From an uncultured Prevotellaceae bacterium (GTDB taxonomy: Bacteria; Bacteroidota; Bacteroidia; Bacteroidales; Bacteroidaceae): a DNA stretch of 43,892 bases. Location of the stretch: assembly GCA_946185285.1 (NCBI GenBank), contig CAMHIS010000015.1:1-43892 (forward strand), given 5' to 3'. Positions 23,134-30,460 of this stretch are shown one piece after another (position 1 is the stretch's first letter; each line of letters opens with the position of its first letter). The notes below the pieces were generated by a model. It was not told the origin of the DNA. It saw only the letters and a list, made by a program, of their open reading frames with translations, and made no database searches. The translations under genes and the position numbers were made by a program.

Positions 23134-23593
23134 AGGGCATCCGACGGAGGTGACTGTTGTAGAAGCGGCGGTCGCCCGTCACTTCCTTGCCGATGAAATC
23201 AGGCTTTTCGAAAGGTTCGTCGGCCGACCGCAGCTCCACTTCGGCCATCACCAGCCCCTCGTTGTCGCCGTAGAACTCATCGACCTCGAAGGTGTGCTGT
23301 CCGCTCTTGACGAGATAGCGCGTCTTGTCGATGACACCCGGCTCGCAGAGGCGGAACAGCTGCTCGGCCTCCTCGGTCGTTATCTCCTTCTCGAATTCAT
23401 AGCGGCTCAAGCCGCCGTCCATCGAGGGTCCCTTGATGGTCAGGTATCCACAGTCGCCACGGAGCCGCACCCTGACGGTGCGTCCGTGGCCGCTGCAGAT
23501 ATAGCCTTGTTTGATGCGGTCGGAAGCGTAGGCGCGCTGCTTGTAGTCGGAGCCGCGCACCAGGAACTTCCGCTCAATCTCCATGCCGCTCAT
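23093..23593 (-). CDS. CYTH-domain protein (tripolyphosphatase/adenylate-cyclase-like)
   Basis: A 166-residue cytoplasmic protein of the CYTH superfamily, which bind triphosphate groups in a beta-tunnel with divalent metal. The signature EIERKFLV begins at residue 5; TVRVRLRG, YLTIKG, YEFEKEI, FEVDEFYG and MAEVELRS supply the alternating charged tunnel residues. Bacterial short CYTH proteins with EIERKFLV are often inorganic tripolyphosphatases. The ATG at 23593 overlaps the TGA of the upstream small gene by one base (TGATG), which favours it over the ATG at 23584. The 3' end overlaps the VanZ gene by 41 bp. Confidence 0.9.
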   Translation of the reverse strand: MSGMEIERKFLVRGSDYKQRAYASDRIKQGYICSGHGRTVRVRLRGDCGYLTIKGPSMDGGLSRYEFEKEITTEEAEQLFRLCEPGVIDKTRYLVKSGQHTFEVDEFYGDNEGLVMAEVELRSADEPFEKPDFIGKEVTGDRRFYNSHLRRMPFILWGKTLTEEYR

Positions 23594-23748
23594 CAGGATA
23601 CGAGCCAGATGGAGTATGCGGCATAAATTACGGCGACCACAATGAGCACGCCGATAATCCACTTGATGACTTGCTCACCCTTCTCCTGTTGTTTCTTCTC
23701 ATAGGCCACCCGCTTCGGGTTAGCCTGCTTTGCTACATTCTTTGCCAT
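23593..23748 (-). CDS. Small single-span membrane protein (51 residues)
   Basis: A short gene reading MAKNVAKQANPKRVAYEKKQ at its start, with a basic, charged first half (to about 25) and one hydrophobic segment (about 29-46, WIIGVLIVVAVIYAAYS). It ends at a TGA that shares one base with the CYTH start codon, so the two are coupled. No function can be assigned. Intact frame, coupling and membrane segment speak for a real gene. Confidence 0.75.
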   Translation of the reverse strand: MAKNVAKQANPKRVAYEKKQQEKGEQVIKWIIGVLIVVAVIYAAYSIWLVS

Positions 23749-23763
23749 AATTCCTTTTCTTAA

Positions 23764-23795
23764 TGAGGAATGAGGAATGAGAAATGAGAAATGAT
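23764..23795 (+). repeat. AATGAGGAATGAG array, left of the four-helix-bundle gene
   Basis: Four copies of the 7-mers TGAGGAA and TGAGAAA in tandem. The reverse complement of 24183-24217 is nearly the same sequence, so the gene between is bracketed by inverted arrays. Confidence 0.8.
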
Positions 23796-23816
23796 GATTA
23801 CCTTTTTACGGTAAAT

Positions 23817-24188
23817 CTATTTCCGCAGATTCTCTTTCGTCGTTCCTGTGATTTTAACTAATATGTTTAATATTTCTTCATTGTCAGTAATGATAGACTT
23901 ATACTCTTTGGTGGAGAGGAATCCTCCTTTGTAGAGTCGGTTCAGCCAGAATTTTGTTTCGTTTGCCTCTTTGAGCGCAATGCTCATCTTTGTCAGGAAG
24001 TCTGCCTTGGTCTGTGCGTATTGTCCTTCAGCTGCGTTCGCCCCAATACTTGTGCCACTACGGACAACCTGTTTCAGAATAGCCTCATTACGTTCTTTCT
24101 TGTTTAAAAGGTACTTGTACATATTGACTATCCTATCAGCAAACAGTTCCGTTTTCTCAACAATGACGTTCTCCTTCTTTGGCATCAT
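23817..24188 (-). CDS. Four-helix-bundle protein (23S rRNA intervening-sequence/S23 type)
   Basis: A 123-residue, almost wholly helical protein of the TIGR02436/S23 family; the characteristic VVRSGTSIGANAAEGQYA (about 41-58) and the following KMSIALKEANETKFWLNRL are clear. Members occur inside 23S rRNA intervening sequences, as Avd in diversity-generating retroelements, and as stand-alone genes of unknown function. No reverse transcriptase or rRNA lies near. The gene is distinctly AT-richer than its neighbours and is bracketed by inverted AATGAGGAATGAG arrays, one of which carries its start codon and the last codons of prfB. This points to arrival as a small cassette. Two adjacent ATGs (24188, 24185) are possible starts. 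Confidence 0.88.
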   Translation of the reverse strand: MMPKKENVIVEKTELFADRIVNMYKYLLNKKERNEAILKQVVRSGTSIGANAAEGQYAQTKADFLTKMSIALKEANETKFWLNRLYKGGFLSTKEYKSIITDNEEILNILVKITGTTKENLRK

Positions 24189-24217
24189 TCCTCATTTCTC
24201 ATTTCTCATTCCTCATT
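24183..24217 (-). repeat. AATGAGGAATGAG array, right of the four-helix-bundle gene
   Basis: Inverted partner of 23764-23795. It overlaps the last codons and stop of prfB (NEE, stop) and the ATGATG start of the four-helix-bundle gene. Confidence 0.8.
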
Positions 24218-25327
24218 ACTGGAAGCAAATTCCATCAAGTAGGCCTTGATGAAGCCGTCGAGCTTGCCGTTCATGACGCTCTCCACGTCGCGGGTCTCGA
24301 AGTTGGTGCGGTGGTCCTTCACGCGCTTGTCGTCGAAGACGTAGGAGCGTATCTGACTGCCCCACTCTATCTTCTTCTTGCCCGCCTCAATCTTGGCCTG
24401 CGCCTCCATGCGCTTCTTCATCGCACGGTCGTAGAGCTGTGAGCGCAGCAGCGTCAGGGCGCGCTCCTTGTTTTTCGGCTGGTCGCGGGTCTCGGTGTTC
24501 TCGATGAGGATTTCCTCCTCCTCGCCCGTATCGGGGTCGGTATACCAATAGCGCAGACGGACGCCCGACTCCACCTTGTTGACGTTCTGGCCTCCGGCGC
24601 CTGACGAGCGGAACGTGTCCCAGCTGAGCTTGGCAGGATCGACGTAGACCTCGATGGTGTCGTCGACCAGCGGCGTGACGAACACCGAGGCAAACGACGT
24701 CATGCGCTTGCCCTGGGCATTGAACGGCGAGACGCGCACCAGACGGTGGACGCCGTTCTCCGACTTCAGGTAGCCGTAGGCATACTCGCCGCCCTCTATC
24801 TGCATCGTCACGCTCTTGATGCCGGCATCCTCAGCCTCCAGCAGGTTGGCGATGGTTACCTTATAGCCGTGGGCCTCGGCCCAGCGCATATACATACGCA
24901 TCAGCATCTGCGCCCAGTCCTGGGCCTCGGTGCCGCCGGCGCCGCTGTTGATCTTCAGCACGGCGTCCATCGGGTCCTCCTCCTGGCGCAGCATGTTCAT
25001 CAACTCCAGGTCCTCGATGGCCTTGACGGCCTTCTGGTAGGCTTCATCCACCTCCTGCTCCGTCACCATCTCCTCCTTGTAGAAGTCGAAGGCCAGCTGC
25101 AGCTCGTCGGCCATCGTGCGCACCTCGTCGTAGCCGTCAATCCATTTCTTGATGCCCTTCACCTTCTTCATCTGGGCCTCGGCCCGCTTTGGGTCGTCCC
25201 AGAAGTCGGGAGCCTGCGTGCGCAGGTCTTCCTCCTCCCATTCTATCTGCTTCTCGTCTATGCGGAGGTAGTGCTTCAGCTTGTCAGCCCTGTCGAGCAC
25301 GTCTTTCAGTTGGTCTTGCGTAATCAT
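24206..25327 (-). CDS. prfB: Peptide chain release factor 2
   Basis: A 373-residue class I release factor that ends translation at UGA and UAA. The stop-codon reading motif SPF is at 200-202 and the catalytic GGQ at 245-247 in [11 protein letters not shown]. The ATG at 25327 was chosen over 25345, because a -7 box (complement 25333-25340) overlaps the longer frame. Unlike E. coli and many other bacteria, the gene is read without a programmed +1 frameshift: the region around codon 20-25 ([10 protein letters not shown]) is continuous. The last three codons and the stop lie within a simple repeat array. Confidence 0.95.
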   Translation of the reverse strand: MITQDQLKDVLDRADKLKHYLRIDEKQIEWEEEDLRTQAPDFWDDPKRAEAQMKKVKGIKKWIDGYDEVRTMADELQLAFDFYKEEMVTEQEVDEAYQKAVKAIEDLELMNMLRQEEDPMDAVLKINSGAGGTEAQDWAQMLMRMYMRWAEAHGYKVTIANLLEAEDAGIKSVTMQIEGGEYAYGYLKSENGVHRLVRVSPFNAQGKRMTSFASVFVTPLVDDTIEVYVDPAKLSWDTFRSSGAGGQNVNKVESGVRLRYWYTDPDTGEEEEILIENTETRDQPKNKERALTLLRSQLYDRAMKKRMEAQAKIEAGKKKIEWGSQIRSYVFDDKRVKDHRTNFETRDVESVMNGKLDGFIKAYLMEFASSNEE

Positions 25328-25332
25328 GGGTG

Positions 25333-25340
25333 CAAAGATA
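25333..25340 (-). promoter_or_regulatory. Promoter -7 box of prfB, close to the start codon
   Basis: TATCTTTG on the minus strand, followed by CACCC and the ATG; only 5 bp separate the box from the start codon, so the message would be nearly leaderless. Confidence 0.7.
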
Positions 25341-25361
25341 CGCATTTTTACTCATTCAGCA

Positions 25362-25400
25362 AAATTTTTCACTTTTCACTTTTCACTTTTCACTTCTTTT
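25362..25400 (+). repeat. TTTTCACTT tandem array between prfB and tyrS
   Basis: Four copies of a 9-bp unit (TTTTCACTT) run up to the tyrS promoter. A degenerate version lies in the divergent promoter region at 17090-17130. Confidence 0.75.
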
Positions 25401-25403
25401 TCG

Positions 25404-25411
25404 TACCTTTG
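25404..25411 (+). promoter_or_regulatory. Promoter -7 box of tyrS
   Basis: TACCTTTG followed by CACCC, 37 bp before the ATG at 25449. It lies just after the TTTTCACTT array. Confidence 0.75.
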
Positions 25412-25448
25412 CACCCAATTTCGTGATACACAGATAAAAAAAAGTACG

Positions 25449-26747
25449 ATGAGAAAAAATTTTGTTGAAGAGCTCCGCTGGCGCGGAATGTTGGCACAGA
25501 TGATGCCTGGTACGGAAGAATTGTTGCAGAAAGAGATGGTCACGGCCTACTTAGGCACCGACCCGACAGCCGACTCCCTGCACATAGGCCACCTCTGCGG
25601 CATCATGATGCTGCGCCACCTGCAGCGCTGCGGCCATAAGCCCATCATCCTCGTCGGCGGTGCCACGGGTATGATTGGCGACCCCAGCGGCAAGTCGCAG
25701 GAGCGCAACCTGCTCAACGACGAGACGCTGCGCCACAACCAGGAATGCATCAAGGCCCAGGTGGCCAAGTTCCTCGACTTTGAGTCAAAGGATGAGAATG
25801 CTGCCGAGATGGTGAACAACTACGACTGGATGAAGAACTTCACATTCCTCGACTTCGCCCGCGAGGTGGGTAAGCATATCACCGTGAACTATATGATGGC
25901 CAAGGACTCCGTTCAGCAGCGACTCAACGGTACCGCCCGCGACGGTCTCTCCTTTACGGAGTTCACCTACCAGCTGCTGCAGGGCTACGACTTCCTGTAC
26001 CTGTACCAGCACAAGGGCGTGAAGCTGCAGCTTGGCGGCAACGACCAGTGGGGCAACATGACCACTGGCACTGAGCTGATACGCCGCACGCTCGGCAACG
26101 AGGTGGAAACGTTCGCACTCACCTGCCCGCTCATCACGAAGTCGGACGGCAAGAAGTTCGGCAAGACCGAGTCGGGAAATATCTGGCTCGACCCGAAGCG
26201 CACCACACCGTATAAGTTCTACCAGTTCTGGCTGAACGTCTCAGACGAAGACGCCGAGCGCTATATCAAGATATTCACGTCGCTGGACAAGGAGACGATT
26301 GACGCCCTCATCGAGGAGCACCGCCAGGATCCGGGCCGCCGCGTGCTGCAGCGCCGCCTGGCCGAGGAGGTGACGGTGATGGTTCACTCGCAGGCCGACC
26401 TCGACATGGCCATCGAAGCCTCAAACATCCTCTTCGGCAAGGCTACAAAGGAGGCTCTGGAGCGTCTCGACGAGCAGACGTTCCTGGATGTGTTCGACGG
26501 AGTCGAGCACCACGAGATAAGCCGCGACCAGCTCGGCCAGCCCGCCATTGAGCTGTTCACAAGCGCTGCCCCCGTATTCCCCTCAAAGGGCGAGATGCGC
26601 AAGATGGTGCAGGGCGGTGGCGTCAGCCTGAACAAGGAAAAGCTGACCGACCCGCAGCGCCCCGTAACAGCCGACGACCTCATCGACGGCAAGTATCTCC
26701 TCGCACAGAAAGGCAAGAAGAGCTACTATCTGCTTATCGTCAGATGA
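25449..26747 (+). CDS. tyrS: Tyrosyl-tRNA synthetase
   Basis: A 432-residue class I aminoacyl-tRNA synthetase that charges tRNA-Tyr. The HIGH motif is at 45-48 ([10 protein letters not shown]), the KMSKS equivalent is KFGKT at 236-240, and a C-terminal S4-type RNA-binding domain starts near [14 protein letters not shown]. Length matches the family (E. coli 424). The start at 25449 follows the promoter; the longer frame begins inside prfB on the other strand and is rejected. The gene is followed by a perfect 13-bp hairpin and a tRNA gene. Confidence 0.96.
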   Translation: MRKNFVEELRWRGMLAQMMPGTEELLQKEMVTAYLGTDPTADSLHIGHLCGIMMLRHLQRCGHKPIILVGGATGMIGDPSGKSQERNLLNDETLRHNQECIKAQVAKFLDFESKDENAAEMVNNYDWMKNFTFLDFAREVGKHITVNYMMAKDSVQQRLNGTARDGLSFTEFTYQLLQGYDFLYLYQHKGVKLQLGGNDQWGNMTTGTELIRRTLGNEVETFALTCPLITKSDGKKFGKTESGNIWLDPKRTTPYKFYQFWLNVSDEDAERYIKIFTSLDKETIDALIEEHRQDPGRRVLQRRLAEEVTVMVHSQADLDMAIEASNILFGKATKEALERLDEQTFLDVFDGVEHHEISRDQLGQPAIELFTSAAPVFPSKGEMRKMVQGGGVSLNKEKLTDPQRPVTADDLIDGKYLLAQKGKKSYYLLIVR

Positions 26748-26755
26748 GAAAAGGG

Positions 26756-26788
26756 AGGAAAAATTTGGCCGTTTCCCAAATTTTTCCT
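26756..26788 (+). terminator. Hairpin between tyrS and tRNA-Gln (terminator or operator)
   Basis: A perfect 13-bp inverted repeat (AGGAAAAATTTGG, 26756-26768, and its inverse, 26776-26788) with a 7-base loop begins 8 bp after the tyrS stop. The right arm ends in five T before CCT and touches the -7 box of the tRNA promoter. It may end tyrS transcription; overlap with the next promoter also allows a regulatory role. Confidence 0.6.
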
Positions 26789-26795
26789 ACCTTTG
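26788..26795 (+). promoter_or_regulatory. Promoter -7 box of tRNA-Gln (and probably kduI-kduD)
   Basis: TACCTTTG followed by GCAGCC, 16 bp before the mature tRNA 5' end. No separate promoter is visible between the tRNA and kduI. Confidence 0.7.
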
Positions 26796-26811
26796 CAGCC
26801 GCATTGCTGAT

Positions 26812-26882
26812 TGGACGATGGTGTAATGGTAACACTACAGGTTTTGGTTCTGTCATTCCCGGTTCGAATCCGAGTCGTCCAA
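26812..26882 (+). tRNA. tRNA-Gln (anticodon TTG)
   Basis: A 71-base cloverleaf: acceptor stem TGGACGA with TCGTCCA, D-arm GTGTAATGGTAACAC, anticodon stem ACAGG/TCTGT with loop TTTTGGT (anticodon TTG, reads CAA), T-loop TTCGAAT and discriminator A. One C-A mismatch is seen in the T stem. CCA is not encoded. Confidence 0.93.
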
Positions 26883-26924
26883 CTCTCTTCCTCTATTATG
26901 CACTACTAACTCTTTCCAAAACTG

Positions 26925-27767
26925 ATGAAGACAAACTACGAACTCCGCTACGCTACCAATCCTGAAGACTTCAGGCATTACGACACAGCCCGGCTGCGCC
27001 ATGATTTCCTGATTGAAAGCCTCTTCGTTCCCGACGAGGTGAACATGGTTTATTCCATGTACGACCGCATGGTGGTGGGCGGTGCCATGCCCGTCGGCGA
27101 GGAGCTGCCGTTAGAGGCCATCGACCCGCTGAAGGCCGACTTCTTCACGGAGCGGCGCGAGGTGGGTATATATAATATAGGTGGAACGGGCAAGGTGCGC
27201 GTGGGCGATGAGGTATTCACCCTCGGCTACAAGGAGGCACTCTACATAGGCCGGGGCAGCCGCAGCGTCGTCTTTGTCTCGGACGACCCGCAGCAGCCCG
27301 CCAAGCTATACTTCAACTCAGCGACGGCCCACGCCGTCTACCCCTGTCGCAAGGTGACAAAACAGGACGCCGTGGTGGCCCACATGGGCAGTCTGGAGAT
27401 GTCGAACGAGCGCAGCATCAACAAGATGCTCGTCAACCAGGTGCTACCGACGTGCCAGCTACAGATGGGCATGACCGAACTGGCTCCCGGCTCGGTGTGG
27501 AACACCATGCCGGCACACGTCCACAACCGCCGCATGGAGGCCTATTTCTACTTTGAACTGCCCGACGACCAGGCCGTCTGCCACTTCATGGGCGAGCCGC
27601 AGGAGACGCGCCACCTCTGGATGAAGGGCGAGCAGGCCGTGCTCTCGCCCGAATGGAGCATCCACAGCGCTGCCGCCACCCACAACTACACGTTCATCTG
27701 GGGCATGGCAGGCGAGAACCTTGACTACGGAGACCAAGACTTTTCTATTATAACAGATTTAAAATAA
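26925..27767 (+). CDS. kduI: 5-keto-4-deoxyuronate isomerase
   Basis: A 280-residue cupin enzyme that converts 5-keto-4-deoxyuronate (from pectin or glycosaminoglycan breakdown) to 2,5-diketo-3-deoxygluconate. The zinc ligands known from E. coli KduI are present at an offset of two: His198, His200, Glu205 (AHVHNRRMEAYFYFE) and His247 (SPEWSIHSAAATHNYTF). Length is that of the family. It lies 42 bp after tRNA-Gln and 9 bp before kduD. Polysaccharide lyases, kdgK and kdgA are not in the window, so the substrate must come from another locus. Confidence 0.96.
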   Translation: MKTNYELRYATNPEDFRHYDTARLRHDFLIESLFVPDEVNMVYSMYDRMVVGGAMPVGEELPLEAIDPLKADFFTERREVGIYNIGGTGKVRVGDEVFTLGYKEALYIGRGSRSVVFVSDDPQQPAKLYFNSATAHAVYPCRKVTKQDAVVAHMGSLEMSNERSINKMLVNQVLPTCQLQMGMTELAPGSVWNTMPAHVHNRRMEAYFYFELPDDQAVCHFMGEPQETRHLWMKGEQAVLSPEWSIHSAAATHNYTFIWGMAGENLDYGDQDFSIITDLK

Positions 27768-27776
27768 GCAACAGTT

Positions 27777-28580
27777 ATGGCAAACATTTTTTCATTAGAG
27801 GGTAAGAACGCCTGGATTACCGGCGCTTCCTACGGTATCGGGTTCAACATTGCCAAGGCATTCGTGGCCGCCGGTGCCAAGAACATCATCTTCAACGACA
27901 TCAACGAGGCTGCCCTGCAGCGCGGACTGGACAACTACAAGGAGGCCGGCATCGAGAACGTCAAGGGCTACGTCTGCGACGTCACCAAGGAGGACGACGT
28001 GAAGGCCCTCGTGGAGACCATCCACAAGGAGGTTGGCCAGATTGACATCCTCGTCAACAATGCCGGCATCATCAAGCGCATCCCCATGCACGAGATGAAG
28101 CGCGCAGAGTTCCAGCAGGTCATCGACATCGACCTCGTCGGGCCGTTCATCTGCTCCAGCGCCGTCATCCCCGAGATGATGGAGCGCCGCGAGGGCAAGA
28201 TCATCAACATCTGCTCGATGATGTCGGAGCTGGGCCGCGAGACCGTCTCGGCCTACGCTGCCGCCAAGGGTGGCCTGAAGATGCTCACCCGCAACATCTG
28301 CTCGGAGTACGGCGAGTACAACATCCAGTGCAACGGCATCGGCCCGGGCTACATCGCCACACCGCAGACGGCTCCGCTGCGCGAGCGCCAGCCCGACGGC
28401 AGCCGCCATCCGTTCGACTCGTTCATCTGTGCCAAGACACCCGCCGGCCGCTGGCTCGACCCGTCAGAGCTGGGCGGTCCCGCCGTGTTCTTAGCCTCTC
28501 ACGCCTCCGACGCCGTCAATGGCCACATCCTCTATGTCGACGGCGGTATTCTGGCCTATATCGGCAAGCAGCCGAAATAA
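27777..28580 (+). CDS. kduD: 2-dehydro-3-deoxy-D-gluconate 5-dehydrogenase, SDR family
   Basis: A 267-residue short-chain dehydrogenase that reduces 2,5-diketo-3-deoxygluconate to KDG, the step after KduI. It has the Rossmann motif TGASYGIG (15-22), NNAG (94-97) and the catalytic Ser147, Tyr160, Lys164. In databases such Bacteroidetes proteins are often called gluconate 5-dehydrogenase, but the 9-bp spacing to kduI supports the KduD role. Transcription ends at the strong hairpin 14 bp downstream. Confidence 0.93.
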   Translation: MANIFSLEGKNAWITGASYGIGFNIAKAFVAAGAKNIIFNDINEAALQRGLDNYKEAGIENVKGYVCDVTKEDDVKALVETIHKEVGQIDILVNNAGIIKRIPMHEMKRAEFQQVIDIDLVGPFICSSAVIPEMMERREGKIINICSMMSELGRETVSAYAAAKGGLKMLTRNICSEYGEYNIQCNGIGPGYIATPQTAPLRERQPDGSRHPFDSFICAKTPAGRWLDPSELGGPAVFLASHASDAVNGHILYVDGGILAYIGKQPK

Positions 28581-28593
28581 TGGGTAAACGAAC

Positions 28594-28633
28594 AAAAGTA
28601 AAAGGGTGAAGTCGTCTTCACCCTTTTACTTTT
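28594..28633. terminator. Bidirectional hairpin terminator between kduD and the sensor kinase
   Basis: A perfect 18-bp stem (AAAAGTAAAAGGGTGAAG and its inverse) with a TCGT loop. The arms give T-rich tails in both directions. It serves the two convergent genes and includes the last codons and stop (28626-28628) of the kinase gene. Confidence 0.9.
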
Positions 28634-29741
28634 TCAACTCTATACGGAAGGTCGTTCCCTTCCCCACTTCCGACTGCTTGACGAAGATGCGCCCCTTGTG
28701 GTATTCCTCGACAATGCGCTTGGCCAGCGACAGGCCAAGACCCCAGCCGCGCTTCTTCGTCGTAAAGCCGGGCGTAAACACGTTCTTGATGTCCTTCTTG
28801 CGGATGCCCTTGCCGTCGTCCTGCACCTCGATGACCACGCGTCCCGGCTCTTCCATCAGCGTCAGCACGATGCGCCCGGAGCCTTCCATCGCATCCACGG
28901 CATTCTTGCACAGGTTCTCGATGACCCACTCAAAGAGCGAGGCGTTCATCTTCACCCGTACGTCGTGGTCGGGCAACTGGCGCACCATCTCCACCTTCTT
29001 CGACGTCCGGCGGTCCATATAGTCCACAACGTGCTCCAGCACCTCGTTCATCGACGAGTCCACCGGCTCGGGCAGCGACCCTATCTTCGAGAAGCGCTCG
29101 GCAATGCGCTCCAGGCGCTTCACGTCCTTGTCCATCTCGGGTATCAGGTCGTCCTCGGGGTGCTGCTCTTTCAGAATCTCCACCCAGGCCATCAGGCTCG
29201 AGATAGGCGTGCCAAGCTGGTGTGCCGTCTCCTTCGACAGTCCCACCCAGACTTTGTTCTGCTCAGCCTTTTTCGACGACAGCAGGGCGAAGATGGCCAC
29301 CACGACGAAAATCATCACGATGCCCAGCTGCACATAGGGCCACTGCGTCAGCCGCTTCAGCATCGTCGACTCGTCGTAGCACACTAACTGTCCCCCGATG
29401 CGGATGGTGTCGCCCGACTGCATCATGCGCCGGGCATAACCCCCGATATGCAGCGTATCGTCGATATTCCGGAAGTCGTCTATGCCCCCCTCACTGTTCA
29501 CCACGATGACGGGAATGGTGTTGTTCGACTGAATCACGTTCAGCACCAGTGCCACGTCCGTCGTCTCGTCGGCATTGTTCAGGGCCTGCAACGCCTCGGC
29601 CCATGTCTCCATCTTCGCACGCTCCTCACGCTGCAGGTCGCGCACCAGGAAATGCGACACCAACAGCGACACGACGGCTATCACGACGGCCGCAATGACG
29701 AGCAATATCTTCACCTGACGGATTCTGTCTGTCCACTGCAT
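28626..29741 (-). CDS. Sensor histidine kinase (orphan)
   Basis: A 371-residue membrane kinase. Two membrane segments (about 11-33 and 136-155) flank a periplasmic sensor of about 100 residues. The H-box GLSKETAHQLGTPISSL has the phosphoacceptor His174; N-box NLCKNAVDAM, G1 DDGKGI and the G2 box GWGLGLSLAK follow. The start was placed at 29741, since the longer frame runs through the -7 box (complement 29782-29789). No response regulator lies within the window, so its partner is elsewhere. Convergent with kduD across a shared terminator. Confidence 0.93.
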   Translation of the reverse strand: MQWTDRIRQVKILLVIAAVVIAVVSLLVSHFLVRDLQREERAKMETWAEALQALNNADETTDVALVLNVIQSNNTIPVIVVNSEGGIDDFRNIDDTLHIGGYARRMMQSGDTIRIGGQLVCYDESTMLKRLTQWPYVQLGIVMIFVVVAIFALLSSKKAEQNKVWVGLSKETAHQLGTPISSLMAWVEILKEQHPEDDLIPEMDKDVKRLERIAERFSKIGSLPEPVDSSMNEVLEHVVDYMDRRTSKKVEMVRQLPDHDVRVKMNASLFEWVIENLCKNAVDAMEGSGRIVLTLMEEPGRVVIEVQDDGKGIRKKDIKNVFTPGFTTKKRGWGLGLSLAKRIVEEYHKGRIFVKQSEVGKGTTFRIELKK

Positions 29742-29781
29742 AACTGTACGTTGCTCTGTATGTCCTTCAGCAATTCGGCAG

Positions 29782-29789
29782 CAAAAATA
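29782..29789 (-). promoter_or_regulatory. Promoter -7 box of the sensor kinase
   Basis: TATTTTTG on the minus strand, 40 bp before the ATG at 29741, followed by CTGCCG. Confidence 0.65.
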
Positions 29790-29861
29790 CAAAATAATCC
29801 CCAAACCGCCAAATAATTCATTTGTTTTTCAACCACCTCATATCAGTGTAACCTTACTACA

Positions 29862-29948
29862 ATATCCGTCACATCCGTCACCGCCGCAAAAAGGCCTGAC
29901 AATCAAAAAGATACGCGGTAACGGATAATGGTGACGGGTGACGGATAT
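29862..29948. repeat. Inverted repeat of doubled TCCGTCAC units, first copy
   Basis: Left arm 29862-29882 (ATATCCGTCACATCCGTCAC and one more C); right arm 29930-29948 is the inverse with a two-base gap. The centre contains CGCCGCAAAAAGGCC. Confidence 0.75.
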
Positions 29949-30095
29949 GCCTGCGCTCGTTGGATCTGACAGGTGTGAATTTCATCATGTCCGGTTTCCT
30001 TTCGGTTTGCTCATGGGCGAAGAATCATTGTTCACGGGTGGTGAATCATTGCCGACGGCCAAGATGGCCGAACAGTTCCTCACCGCATATTCCTC

Positions 30096-30179
30096 CATCC
30101 GTCATCCGTCACCCTCATCCGTCACGCCGCAACAAACTGATTACAAATACGATAGACCGAAAGTGACGGAATGACGGAT
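30096..30179. repeat. Inverted repeat of TCCGTCAC units, second copy
   Basis: Left arm 30096-30125 with three CATCCGTC units; right arm 30163-30179 (GTGACGGAATGACGGAT) inverse. After the left arm comes GCCGCAA, as in the first copy. Confidence 0.7.
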
Positions 30180-30266
30180 TCTTATTCGTTTCGACACAAG
30201 TGGTATCAACAGCGGATTTCGTGTCAGAACTATGTAGATTTATGGTTCTGTCAGAAAAGCGTGAGC

Positions 30267-30458
30267 CTATTCTTCGTCAACATCGCCAATGTAGCGTGAG
30301 CCCGAAGGAGTCTCTTCGTCTTCATCGTCTTCTTCAAAGTCTCCGATATAGCTGGTTTTTTCTCTCTTGAAGGCTCTCACGCTATGTCGTTGCAGCAGAC
30401 ACGAGCCGCATATCATAGCGAAGACTTTTACTGTTGGGGGATAGTAGCGTTTCTTCAT
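30267..30458 (-). CDS. Small acidic YIGD-repeat protein (63 residues)
   Basis: A short gene beginning MKKRYYPPTVKVFAMICGS and ending in an acidic tail with two copies of the phrase YIGD (SYIGDFEEDDEDEE and RYIGDVDEE). It starts 2 bp after the fimbrillin-like gene, so it is the last gene of the four-gene operon. The YxPPxVKV beginning is common among small unnamed proteins of Prevotella and relatives. The segment VFAMICGSCLLQ is weakly hydrophobic and has two Cys, but it is not a good lipobox. Function unknown. Confidence 0.65.
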   Translation of the reverse strand: MKKRYYPPTVKVFAMICGSCLLQRHSVRAFKREKTSYIGDFEEDDEDEETPSGSRYIGDVDEE

Positions 30459-30460
30459 GG

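Larger units (their letters stand above)
29790..30266. other. Repeat-rich spacer without a supported gene
   Basis: Holds two hairpin-like structures made of TCCGTCAC units (29862-29948 and 30096-30179) and, near 30014-30052, a short duplicated GAATCATTG. A 78-codon plus-strand frame (29938-30174) exists but consists largely of repeat sequence. No tRNA or clear promoter was seen. Confidence 0.6.

Noticed and set aside
23817..24188. Diversity-generating retroelement (Avd-like protein)
   Set aside because: The protein family includes Avd, but no reverse transcriptase, template repeat or variable repeat lies nearby.
25240..25327. Programmed +1 frameshift in prfB
   Set aside because: The 5' region reads through without an in-frame TGA or a CTTTGA site; the frame is continuous from the ATG at 25327.
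29938..30174. Possible 78-residue protein in the spacer after the kinase
   Set aside because: Much of it is translated TCCGTCAC-type repeat and duplicated GAATCATTG sequence; there is no promoter box at a suitable distance.
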